Positions 54,601 to 60,819 of a stretch of DNA of 64,000 nt are shown piece after piece. The notes under the pieces were generated by a model, which saw only the letters and a list, made by a program, of their open reading frames with translations, was not told where the DNA came from and did not search any database. Origin of the DNA: Warburgia ugandensis (lineage: Eukaryota > Streptophyta > Magnoliopsida > Canellales > Canellaceae). Where the stretch lies: assembly GCA_035236585.1 (NCBI GenBank), contig CP141132.1, positions 61,725,880 to 61,789,879 on the forward strand, read 5' to 3'. How positions within the stretch are numbered: position 1 is the stretch's first letter; each line of letters begins with the position of its first letter. The position numbers were made by a program, and so were the translations under genes.

Positions 54601-57600
54601 GATCGAGCAACCTCCATTCCAAGAAAATATCTTAGTGGTCCCAAGTCCTTAATTTCAAACTCAGATGCAAGACACATTTTCAACCGTTTCATTTCAGCTA
54701 TATCATCCCCAATTAGGATAATATCGTCTACATACACAATGAGAATAGCTATTCTCCCATCAGTTGAGTGTTTTGTGAACATGGTATAATCAGTTTGCCC
54801 CTGAACATGTTTCTGACCCTTTACAAAATGAGTAAATCTCTCAAACTAGGCTCTTGGTAATTGTTTCAATCCATATAAGGATTTCTTTAGTTTGCATACT
54901 TTCGAGCCAAACTTCCTATCAAAACTCGGTGGTGGGTCCATGTAGACTTCCTTCCCCCATTAAGGAATGCATTCTTCACATCCAGTTGTTGTAGGGGCCA
55001 GTCAAGATTGGCTGCAATTGACAAAAATACTCTAACAGTGTTTAGTTTGGCAACAAGCGCAAAGGTTTCAAGGTAGTCAATGCCGTATGTTTGAGTGAAG
55101 CCTTTGGCCACCAAATGAGCCTTGTATCGCTCAAGCTATCCATCTAACTTGTGTTTGCTTGTGAACACCCATTTGCATCAAACCGTTCTCTTCTCTCTCA
55201 GAAAATCCACAACCTCCCATGTTTTATTTTTCTCAAGGGCCTTCATCTCTTCAAGAATAGCCTCCTTCCACTCAGGTATCTGTAAAGCATCCTGTACAGT
55301 TTTTGGTATTTCCACAAAAGACAATTGTGAAGTAAAGGCAAAGAAAGTAGGAGACAAATTTTTGTAAGAGACAAACTTGGACATGGGATGTTTAGTACAA
55401 GCTCTAACACCCTTTCGATTAGCAATAGGAATACTAAGATCAGAAGAGCTGGACTCAGAATGAATAGAACTGGAATTAGGTGAATTTGCTTGAATAGGTT
55501 CCTCCTTGAATAGACCATAAGTTCTTTGGTAACTATATTTTCATTGCTAGTTTTGTCTAGGTTATGATATGGCTCTATTGGATTCGGACCTGGGTTTTCA
55601 TCAATTGAAACACAAGGTTCTAGAGGTTTAAAAACACTGGGTCCATCAAGAATCAATGTGGCAGCGTTTTCTCTTTGAAAAATATCTAAGTAATCCAAAT
55701 CTTCCATAGGTGTCTCCCCTTGAAGATGAGTTTCAAAAAATGGTGAAGACTCAAAAAAAGTGACATCCATGCTGACAAACATTTTTTTTGGAAATAGGAT
55801 CAAAACACTTATACCCCTTCTGAGTTGGAGCATAGCCTACAAAAACACACTTTCTTGCTCTAGGATCTAGTTTGCCACGGTTGTGAGCATGAACATGTAC
55901 AAAGGCAATGCATGCAAATACTTTCAATGGTAAGTTTGAGGACAACTTGGATATGGGAAAGTTTTTTTGAAAGACACTTAGGGGAGTTTGAAATTTTAAA
56001 ATCTTTGTAGGCATTTGATTTATAGGATATGTTGCTGTAAGTATAGCTTTACCCCAAAGATACTTAGGAACTTTATGTGTGAGCAAGAGTGCCCTAGCAA
56101 CTTCCACAAGATGCTTGTTTTTTTGCTCAACTACCCCATTTTGTTGGGGTGTGTCAGTGCAAGAACTTTGATGTATTACACCTTTTTCCAAGAAAAATTT
56201 ACCTAGGATCTTATTGAAATATTCCTTGCCGTTGTCACTTCGAAAATTCCTTATTTTCTCTTGAAATTGTGTTTCCACCATGGAATTTTTTTTTTTTTAA
56301 CTTCTTGAACTTCAGATTTTTCTTTTAAAAGGTATACCCAACTTATCCTTGTGTGATCATCAATAAAACTGACAAACCATTTTTTCCCCAAAAGTGTTGA
56401 AACCTTATATGGTCCCCATATATCACTATGGATGAACATAAAAGGTTTTGATGCTTGATATGATCTTAGAGGAAAAAAGGCACGATGGTGCTTGGCTAAC
56501 TCACAAATTTCACATTGAAATGAAGATGAACTTTTATTTTTAAGCAAACTACAAAACAAGTGTTTTAAATAATGAAAACTTGGATGTCCTAATCTATAAT
56601 GCCATAACATAACATTGCATTCACTAGAATTAGAAACAAAACAAGTACTTTGAACTTGTCTTCTTAAATTAGTTCCATCTCCAAGGAAATAGAGACCTCC
56701 ACTTTCTCTAGCACTATCAATCATCCCCCCCCCCCAAGGCTAGTTCATGAAACTCACACCGAGAGGGATAGAAATTAACTTGACACTTGATATCATTGGT
56801 TAACTTGCTAATTGACAAAAGGTTGCAAGAAAGGTTAGGCACATGAAGAACATTATGCAAAGTTAAGGAAAGTGATATAACAATGGATCCTATCCCAGCA
56901 ATTGCCAAGAGAGATCCATCTGCTATCTTCAGTTTTTTGTTCCTTGCACATGGATGGTAAGTTGAGAAAAGATTGGAGTAACTTATCATATAATCAGTTG
57001 CCCTTGAATATATGACCCAAGAGTTGCTTTGGCTGGGATTGACACTAAGAAGGGCAATAATTAAGTTACCTTTTTGGGCCAAAGAACAAAAGAGGTTAAC
57101 ATTGAATTGTGGAGATTTGAAGAGTGTGTACAGGTGCTCTAGCTGTTCCTTTGTGAATGAAGATGTTTCTTAATTGACTTGCTGCCCTAGTTCTCTTCAT
57201 GTGAGGTTTGGAATGCCTGATTATTGTTTCCAGGTTTCTTCTTCCAATTTGGAGGCCTTCCATGGAGTTTCCAGCAAGTTTCCTTTGTGTGCCATGACTT
57301 CCTACAATGTTCACACCAAGGTTTCTTCCTTCTTTCACCATTGGGATCAGCACTTCTAGAAATAATGGCAGAATTATCATTTTCCACCATAGATTTGTGT
57401 TCCTGGTCGGTTAACATAACCTTCCTCCTGCTTTCTTCTCTTCTAAAAAAGGTTTCTCGGAGGGATGACGGAGGTCTCTTTCCAAGGATCCGACCCCTAA
57501 CTTCATCCAAATCACGATTAAGGCCAGTCAAGAATAGATATACACGATCATTCTCCTCCTTTATAATTTTTACACTATCAGTAGGGCAGTCCCATTCATC

Positions 57601-60600
57601 ATTATAGCACGGGTCCAATTCTTGCCATAATGAAACCATCTCATTATAGTATACTGTGACTTCCCTTTCTCCTTGTTTTGATTGCCACAGTTTTGTTTTT
57701 AGATCAAAGATCTGAGATGAGTTTTCTAAGTCAGAATAGGTCACCCTTACAGCCTCCCACACATCTTTTGTAGTGGGGGGAAAAAGATAGGGTTTACCTA
57801 TGGTCTACTCCATTGAGTTGATAGGCCAGGCCATGATTAGTGAGTTTTCTTACCTCCATGCACTCATATTCGGATCTCCAGCCTCTGATTGCTTCACTTC
57901 TCCTATCAAATGCCCAAGTTTTCCTCTGCCATCAATCGCCAGCTTCATGGATTGAGCCCATTCCAGGTAGTTTTTCCCATTTAACTTGTGAGTAGTTAAC
58001 TGGAATGAAGTATTTGGGAAAAAAATGGTCTGTACCGCTATTTGACATAGCTGTCCCTGACAAGAAACTTCCAGCAGTTGTTTCCGATGAATCAGAGGTT
58101 CTTTTAGCCCCAACCATGGCTATTTTAGCCATTTAAAAGCAGGTCAAGAGCCTAAGCTCTGATACCATGAAAGTTTAGAAGAAAAAAAAAGAATGTATTC
58201 TTCTACCTATCATTAGAGAAAAAATTACACTAATATATATAGGGAAGCATGGCAACAGACCTGCCATTGAATCCCACGGATTAGGTTAAAGAAAATCCCT
58301 TAACATAAGGGTCAAACTAGGAATAAAAGGAAAGGAGATTTTCATATTCAAATCTGATCCTAATCTCCATTATTTATGGAAACAAACTAAGATAAGATAA
58401 AAAATAATCCCTAGAAACTAGGAATTAATTTTGAGAGAAAGTTTCCTAACATATCCGACACATAAATATAGGCAATTAAATGAATAGTTTAGATCGTTGC
58501 ATGACTTAGATTGCTATTTGAGAAATATTTTCTTCTTTTGAGGAACTCTTTGTTTATATTAATATAAAATTTTACTAATTTACATTAATATAGACTATTA
58601 GATGGACGGATTTGATCATCAAGATGAAGTTTAGATTTATTCGTATACATTAATATTGAGGCTCATTTGTTTACATTAATATAGATTAGAGGGACGACTT
58701 TGATCGTCAAGATGAAGTTTGATTGTCAATTTGAAAAGGATATAATATAAAGAGATTTTAGGAAAGGTGCATAAGAAATAGAAAGAGACAGACTCTACAA
58801 AAAGATTTTATGAAAGGTTAAAGATGAGAAAGAGATTTAAGGAATTGACATGTGGTTGAAAAAGAGAGGCACATCCCCCAGTGGCCCATTTATCCAGCTA
58901 TTAATGTAGGATAAAATAAAAAATAATTAAAGATTTCAATATGTTGAGATAGCCCAAGAAAAAATCTAGTTCTAAGTGCTCAAAAAAAATCTTGGGGAAA
59001 GAGGAGAATTTCTTCCATACATACATATTTATTGATATGTATTGAAGAAACATAAGGTTTGGACCCACCTTTGTACTTTTTCATCAATATGAATCATTCA
59101 TATGATTTTACTTCAATCAAATGTTCTTTGTACCAAAACTCACATCTATCTAAGATTTATAAGGTGTTCATTTATTGGGTTTTTATGGAAGCAAAACGGA
59201 TGGTAAGAGAGTTTTCTCATTTTACACCATCCATTATATAATCATAAGAATGCCAGAAATGAAAGCCTTAGATACTCCCATTAGAAATGAGTTTTGGTAT
59301 CAAGAACATCTGATTGCAGCTAAATGAGGTGAATGTCTAGGATCTATGGAAAAATACAAAATCGTGGGTCTAAACCCATTTTTCTTCAATACATGCAAAT
59401 GAATGGAAGAAGTTATCAAGATAGAGGGAGAAAGGGCAAAAATATACACTAGCCACAAGTATAGCATAAAATTTCCCCTCCTTGGCCCATTTTTTGTACC
59501 CTTTTTTTTTTTTTTATGATAGAAGCAATTCATCGGATTCGCCCTTCCCCAAGATGGAGGGGTACCATAGATGTCATCTAATGTGCAACTCTAAGGTGAG
59601 ACCTTTCAGCTGAAATATGAATGGTTTTAACAGCCCAAGAGGGAAAATTTTACACTATACAGCGAATACAACTGTAGCATATAATTTCCAAATAGCATAA
59701 TATGGACTATTAGATGAACAACTTTGATAATTAGGATGAGGCTCATTTTTTTTTTTTAAGTTTACATTAATATAGAGATTTATTTGTTTACATTAATATG
59801 AACTATTAGATAGATGGCTTTGATCATTAAGATGAGGTTTGATTGCCAATTTGAAAAAAATACAGTGTAAAGAGATTTTAGGAAATGTGCCTAGGAAAAT
59901 ACAAAGAGATAGAGTTTGTAGAGAGATTTTTGAAAAGGTTAAAGATGACAAAGAAATTTAAGAAACCTACATGTGACAGAGAAAGAGAGGCAAATCCTCT
60001 TGGAGCCCATTATTTAACTAATAAGGCAGGGTACAATAAAAATAATTAAAAATTCAAATGTGCTGAAGCATCAAATACAATAAATTCAGACAAGAAAGGC
60101 ATATGCATACTATGCAAAGAAACAAGGCAGTTCACCTTTCGATGTAGCTTAATACCAGAAAAGCCTTTCTAAACTCCAGCTCTCCCAAAGCTAGTTGCTG
60201 GGGACTTGCCATCAGTTTTTGAGGCTGCATAGGACCTGACAAAAGCAAGCCACCTTCAGCCACAACTAACAAGTTGTACCAGAAACCAATATATTGGAGT
60301 GAAAAATAAATTGACAGTCCTATTGTCTTCTTCAACTACACAAAGAATCTTATACATGCAACTCTAAAATGTCAAAAACTAAAACAGAAAGAAGAAAAAT
60401 TGTGAGCCATGTAAAACTTGAATGAACTTGATTTGCAACACTGCATAAGCAGGTTTACAGTCAGAAAGCTACATTGACATGCAAAGATCATTGCAAAGCA
60501 GTTAACGCCTAATAATAGCCCAAAACAGATGTAAACCCAATCAATTACCTTTTTGAAATGTGGAACAAGAAACGTTCGACCTTGAAGAGCATGCACTCTC

Positions 60601-60819
60601 TTGACTAGACACAGAATCTGTTGATTTAGTCCTAGACATAGTGGCGTTCCAACTCCATATCTCTTGTAAAATATCCAAAGATGCAACTTCTCCAGGAGAA
60701 GCAAGCTTCCTCATGGAAGGGCCATAAGGCGGAGACAGCAATTGCTTGTCGCATATCTCGTGCCCCTTCTCTTCCACGGGAGTAGGAAGAACGATTCCCT
60801 TGGCATCTCGAGAGCCCAT
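16133..60819 (-). CDS. RNA-dependent RNA polymerase, RDR-gamma class (RDR3/4/5-like)
   Basis: Nineteen exons over 44.7 kb give a 2898-nt reading frame (965 aa plus stop) with every junction in phase and all introns GT-AG. Plant RDR-gamma proteins are about 930-990 aa, so it looks complete. The catalytic motif is DFDGD at residues 671-675 (19971-19957), which separates this class from RDR1/2/6 (DLDGD). Other family hallmarks are [18 protein letters not shown] (exon 5), [15 protein letters not shown] (exon 8), [18 protein letters not shown] (exon 10) and SNKRAALR (exon 12). Such enzymes copy RNA into dsRNA. The gamma class is poorly understood, but tomato Ty-1/Ty-3, which limits geminiviruses through silencing, belongs to it. 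Introns 2 and 5 carry LTR retrotransposons, and introns 7, 8 and 11 carry SINE or LINE pieces. RDR3, RDR4 and RDR5 cannot be told apart here. Confidence 0.95.
16514..16677 (-). CDS. RDR exon 18
   Basis: Acceptor GCATATAG, donor AAGCAG before GTGTAG. Encodes [31 protein letters not shown] and VLQKYKQ. Confidence 0.93.
16772..16910 (-). CDS. RDR exon 17
   Basis: Acceptor AAATAG, donor TAGAG before GTGAGA. Encodes [20 protein letters not shown] and [12 protein letters not shown]. Confidence 0.92.
17871..18033 (-). CDS. RDR exon 16
   Basis: Acceptor TTTCCAG, donor ATGAAG before GTTAGT. Encodes [20 protein letters not shown] and [17 protein letters not shown], a hallmark C-terminal block. Confidence 0.95.
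18290..18830. repeat. CA-rich simple sequence in RDR intron 15
   Basis: Runs of CACATG and ACACAG hexamers are followed by a perfect (CA)n tract at about 18605-18638 and then further degenerate ACACAGAGA repeats. Open frames on both strands code only for His/Thr or Cys/Val repeats and are not genes. Confidence 0.95.
19040..19185 (-). CDS. RDR exon 15
   Basis: Acceptor TGTTAG, donor CCAAG before GTGTGT. Encodes [20 protein letters not shown] and [11 protein letters not shown]; similar regions in relatives end RFQPSY, completed by exon 16. Confidence 0.9.
19930..20155 (-). CDS. RDR exon 14 (catalytic DFDGD motif)
   Basis: Acceptor ATGCAG, donor CCTCAG before GTTGTT. Encodes [40 protein letters not shown] and YWVSRNPQ. 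The metal-binding aspartates of DFDGD (671-675) are all present. Confidence 0.97.
21301..21523 (-). CDS. RDR exon 13
   Basis: Acceptor ATGCAG, donor TTCT before GTATGT. Encodes [40 protein letters not shown] and [15 protein letters not shown], all strongly conserved. Confidence 0.95.
21813..21961 (-). CDS. RDR exon 12
   Basis: Acceptor TTCCAG, donor TAGAG before GTAATT. Encodes [20 protein letters not shown] and [11 protein letters not shown], core of the catalytic region. Confidence 0.94.
22632..22807 (+). mobile_element. Au-type SINE in RDR intron 11
   Basis: About 175 bp starting GGGCAGTCCCGGTG-like and ending AAGGCTCCCCTTC matches the tRNA-derived plant Au SINE. Its internal GAACCCTTGACCTC-like B-box region and GCAAGAGGCTGTTTCCACGC stretch are visible. 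It is flanked by a perfect 19-bp target-site duplication, TATCAAACCTATTTATCAT, at 22613-22631 and 22808-22826. It is antisense to the RDR gene. Exact duplication ends suggest a fairly recent insertion. Confidence 0.93.
23143..23208 (-). mobile_element. truncated Au-type SINE fragment
   Basis: The reverse complement contains GGGCAGCCCGGTGCACGAAG and GGGGAAGGGGCGGACCACAA, the first 65 or so bases of the Au SINE. The 3' half is missing. It lies about 340 bp from the intact copy, in the opposite direction, in the same intron. Confidence 0.8.
24093..24199 (-). CDS. RDR exon 11
   Basis: Acceptor CTTGTAG, donor ACAAG before GTAACT. Encodes [20 protein letters not shown] and [17 protein letters not shown]- and NSLEVV-like motifs are typical of the family. 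Confidence 0.93.
25937..26008 (-). CDS. RDR exon 10
   Basis: Acceptor ATCTACTAG, donor AAAAGG before GTATGC. Encodes [20 protein letters not shown] then VNKR, a conserved RDR-gamma core segment. Confidence 0.93.
26108..26182 (-). CDS. RDR exon 9
   Basis: Acceptor CCTGTAG, donor GAACCG before GTAGCT. The frame that keeps phase with both neighbours reads [20 protein letters not shown] then LMEEP. It is variable in the family and the least certain exon. The other open frame would break phase with exon 10. Confidence 0.7.
26236..26650 (-). mobile_element. LINE (RTE type) 3' fragment in RDR intron 8
   Basis: On the - strand an open stretch reads [40 protein letters not shown] and [18 protein letters not shown], the C-terminal end of plant RTE-type reverse transcriptase ORFs. 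It ends near a TGATGATGATGATG tail at 26249-26236, the microsatellite tail typical of this LINE class. The block is 5'-truncated, as usual for LINEs. The open part runs 127 codons. Confidence 0.88.
28596..28739 (-). CDS. RDR exon 8
   Basis: Acceptor TTTGTAG, donor CTTGTG before GTATGT. Encodes 48 residues with [20 protein letters not shown], one of the most conserved RDR blocks. Confidence 0.93.
28826..29013 (+). mobile_element. Au-type SINE in RDR intron 7
   Basis: Same family as the copy at 22632, with GGGCAGCCTAGTGCACAAAG at its start and CACCAAGGCTCCCTTC at its end. ATATTAATAAA at 28815-28825 and 29014-29024 is the target-site duplication, possibly longer with mismatches. The SINE fills more than half of the 336-bp intron 7. 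Confidence 0.93.
29076..29163 (-). CDS. RDR exon 7
   Basis: Acceptor TGCAG, donor CACA before GTATGT. Encodes [20 protein letters not shown] then EPIEDIPCT. It is separated from exon 6 by only 71 bp. Confidence 0.92.
29235..29433 (-). CDS. RDR exon 6
   Basis: Acceptor GGATCAG, donor CCCAG before GTTCGT. Encodes [20 protein letters not shown], a charged linker, then [17 protein letters not shown], the start of the conserved RdRP domain. Confidence 0.92.
30518..30573. repeat. CA/TA microsatellite next to the Copia element
   Basis: TATACACACACACACATACA followed by alternating TATG/TATA. The Copia element at 30574 inserted at its edge, so the ATATA target duplication sits in simple sequence. 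Confidence 0.85.
30574..30861 (+). repeat. 5' LTR of Copia element A
   Basis: 288 bp, TG...CA ends. It is near-identical in layout to the LTR at 34003-34293 and to the reverse complement of the LTRs of element B. Confidence 0.93.
34003..34293 (+). repeat. 3' LTR of Copia element A
   Basis: 291 bp, preceded by the polypurine tract CTTGAGGGGTAG and followed by the ATATA duplication. Confidence 0.93.
34540..34732 (-). CDS. RDR exon 5
   Basis: Acceptor TGTTTAG, donor TTTTTCG before GTAGTTG. Encodes the conserved [17 protein letters not shown] block and ends LRLYRFF plus one base. Intron 5, just downstream, contains a Copia element. Confidence 0.92.
37219..37293 (-). CDS. RDR exon 4
   Basis: A 25-codon exon too short to stand out as an open frame: [20 protein letters not shown] then SITFK. 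Acceptor TTTGTAG, donor AAG before GTTCCT. Phase 0 on both sides. Confidence 0.88.
38017..38046. repeat. short GA-rich simple repeat in RDR intron 3
   Basis: GGGGGGAGAGAGAGAGAGAA-type purine run. No function apparent. Confidence 0.7.
39130..39259 (-). CDS. RDR exon 3
   Basis: Acceptor GGTTCAG, donor AAAG before GTATCA. Encodes [20 protein letters not shown] and continues to LEKDRRK. It is the first exon after the very large intron 2. Confidence 0.88.
40338..45528 (-). mobile_element. Ty3/Gypsy chromovirus LTR retrotransposon, element C (fossil), in RDR intron 2
   Basis: Parts in Gypsy order on the - strand: 5' LTR (45528-45022), primer-binding site complementary to initiator Met tRNA next to it (about 45010-45020), gag (about 44989-43900), aspartic protease with DTGASHNF (about 43794-43237), reverse transcriptase and RNase H (about 43050-41950, [12 protein letters not shown]), integrase with HHCC zinc finger (about 41800-40850) and a chromodomain-like end (VEVLVKWKN-type, about 40600-40400). 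A polypurine tract (CTTGGGGGGGG) lies at about 40371-40382. Only the outer end of the 3' LTR is recognisable (40338-40370), so the lower edge is uncertain. Most of pol is one long open frame, but the element is broken. It lies in the same sense as RDR. A Reina-like chromovirus is possible; the clade is not certain. Confidence 0.92.
45022..45528 (-). repeat. 5' LTR of Gypsy element C
   Basis: About 507 bp, bounded by TGTTGAGCC next to the primer-binding site and by GGAGGTCTAACA at the outer end. The outer 33 bp recur at 40338-40370 next to the polypurine tract. Its outer 119 bp are included in a tandem duplication (45410-45839). Confidence 0.8.
45410..45839. repeat. 215-bp tandem duplication across the Gypsy LTR / LINE junction
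   Basis: 45410-45624 and 45625-45839 are nearly identical, differing at one or two bases by eye (CCTAGATC against CCTGGATC). Each unit holds about 119 bp of the LTR outer end joined to about 96 bp of the flanking RTE LINE endonuclease sequence. The duplication therefore happened after the Gypsy element inserted in the LINE. Confidence 0.93.
45529..46002 (-). mobile_element. LINE (RTE type) 5' / endonuclease fragment
   Basis: On the - strand the sequence below about 45920 reads like the start of an RTE endonuclease [12 protein letters not shown] then [19 protein letters not shown]. Upstream of it is a 5' part with GCGGTGGAAAGTGGGCATGG. It is cut at one side by Gypsy element C and at the other by the 5' LTR of the old Copia element. 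The first 310 bp overlap the tandem duplication. No complete ORF remains. Confidence 0.8.
46003..46213 (+). repeat. 5' LTR of Copia element D (partial)
   Basis: Matches the 3' LTR from its AGCYATTT region to the end TTTTTCTTTCTTCTYTGTTTTCA-like terminus. The left edge merges with LINE sequence and is approximate. Confidence 0.7.
47576..47759 (+). mobile_element. Au-type SINE nested in Copia element D
   Basis: Starts GGGTAGCCCCAATGCACAAA and ends GCGAAGGCTCCCCTTC. The flanks AGAAGTTAGATCTTA (47561-47575) and AGAAGTTAGATCCTA (47760-47774) are a 15-bp target-site duplication with one mismatch. It inserted into the Copia coding remnant, so it post-dates that element. Confidence 0.92.
49122..50755 (-). 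repeat. LTR-like dispersed repeat, copy 2 (probable solo LTR) nested in Copia element D
   Basis: On the - strand it runs from TGTTGATTGTTTTACTGCAA to CTCTTAACA and parallels the repeat at 157-2098, including TGGGTCGATCCCACGAGGAC. It is 1.63 kb, against 1.94 kb for the other copy. It splits the reverse transcriptase region of the old Copia element, which fixes both of its ends closely. The flanking 5-mers GCAAG and GAAAA do not form a clear duplication. Open frames in its pyrimidine-rich middle (about 49687-50088) are low complexity. Confidence 0.6.
51498..51758 (+). repeat. 3' LTR of Copia element D
   Basis: 261 bp, preceded by the polypurine tract AACTTGGGGGGGAGCA and ending CTTTGTTTTCA. 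It directly abuts LINE sequence on its right. Confidence 0.85.
51764..52990 (-). mobile_element. LINE (RTE type) reverse-transcriptase fragment
   Basis: On the - strand, from high to low coordinates, it shows [40 protein letters not shown] and IYKNKGDI (52868-52665). A FADDI-like FVEDIVLI follows near 52170, then [20 protein letters not shown] near 51850. These are in correct RTE order, with several frame changes between them. The 3' end is lost where the Copia element D LTR begins. It cannot be the missing part of the fragment at 45529-46002 without rearrangement, because the order along the - strand is wrong. Confidence 0.85.
53505..53778 (-). repeat. 3' LTR of Copia element B
   Basis: 274 bp. 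On the - strand it starts TGTCAGATG after the polypurine tract and ends CTAAACTTTCA, followed by the duplicated target. Confidence 0.93.
58168..58460 (-). repeat. 5' LTR of Copia element B
   Basis: 293 bp. On the - strand it starts TGTCGGATATGTTAGGAAAC and ends CTAAACTTTCA next to the primer-binding site. Confidence 0.93.
58540..60045. repeat. pair of diverged direct repeats (~350 bp) in RDR intron 2
   Basis: About 58556-58930 and about 59695-60045 share the string order ACATTAATATAG, GATCRTYAAGATGARGTTTGAT, AAAGAGATTTTAGGAAA, GAAAGAGAGGCA and AATAATTAAA. The copies differ by many substitutions and are separated by about 760 bp without recognisable coding content. They could be ends of a small old element or a segmental duplication. 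Confidence 0.6.
60136..60235 (-). CDS. RDR exon 2
   Basis: Acceptor GTCAG, donor AG before GTGAAC. Encodes [20 protein letters not shown]. It ends in phase 2 and joins cleanly to exon 3, which lies 20.9 kb away (codon AG+G, Arg). Confidence 0.88.
60549..60819 (-). CDS. RDR exon 1
   Basis: Encodes residues 1-90 from MGSRDAKG through STFQK plus one base; donor G before GTAATTG. It contains the N-terminal LPTPVE and [13 protein letters not shown] motifs found near the start of RDR-gamma proteins, and a Ser-rich stretch. Confidence 0.85.

Larger units (their letters stand above)
53505..58460 (-). mobile_element. Ty1/Copia LTR retrotransposon, element B (fossil), in RDR intron 2
   Basis: 4.96 kb with LTRs at 53505-53778 and 58168-58460, flanked on both sides by the 5-bp duplication CATAA (53500-53504 and 58461-58465). 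On the - strand the primer-binding site TGGTATCAGAGC adjoins the upper LTR, and the CTTGAGGGGGAG polypurine tract adjoins the lower one. Parts: gag (about 58130-57190), protease and gag-pre-integrase (about 57080-56400), integrase (about 56400-55750, [11 protein letters not shown]), reverse transcriptase (about 55400-54440, YVDDIIL) and RNase H (about 54200-53786). The same family as element A, but longer. It is nearly full length yet broken by several changes. The LTRs differ at about 5% of sites by eye. It runs in the same sense as RDR. Confidence 0.95.
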
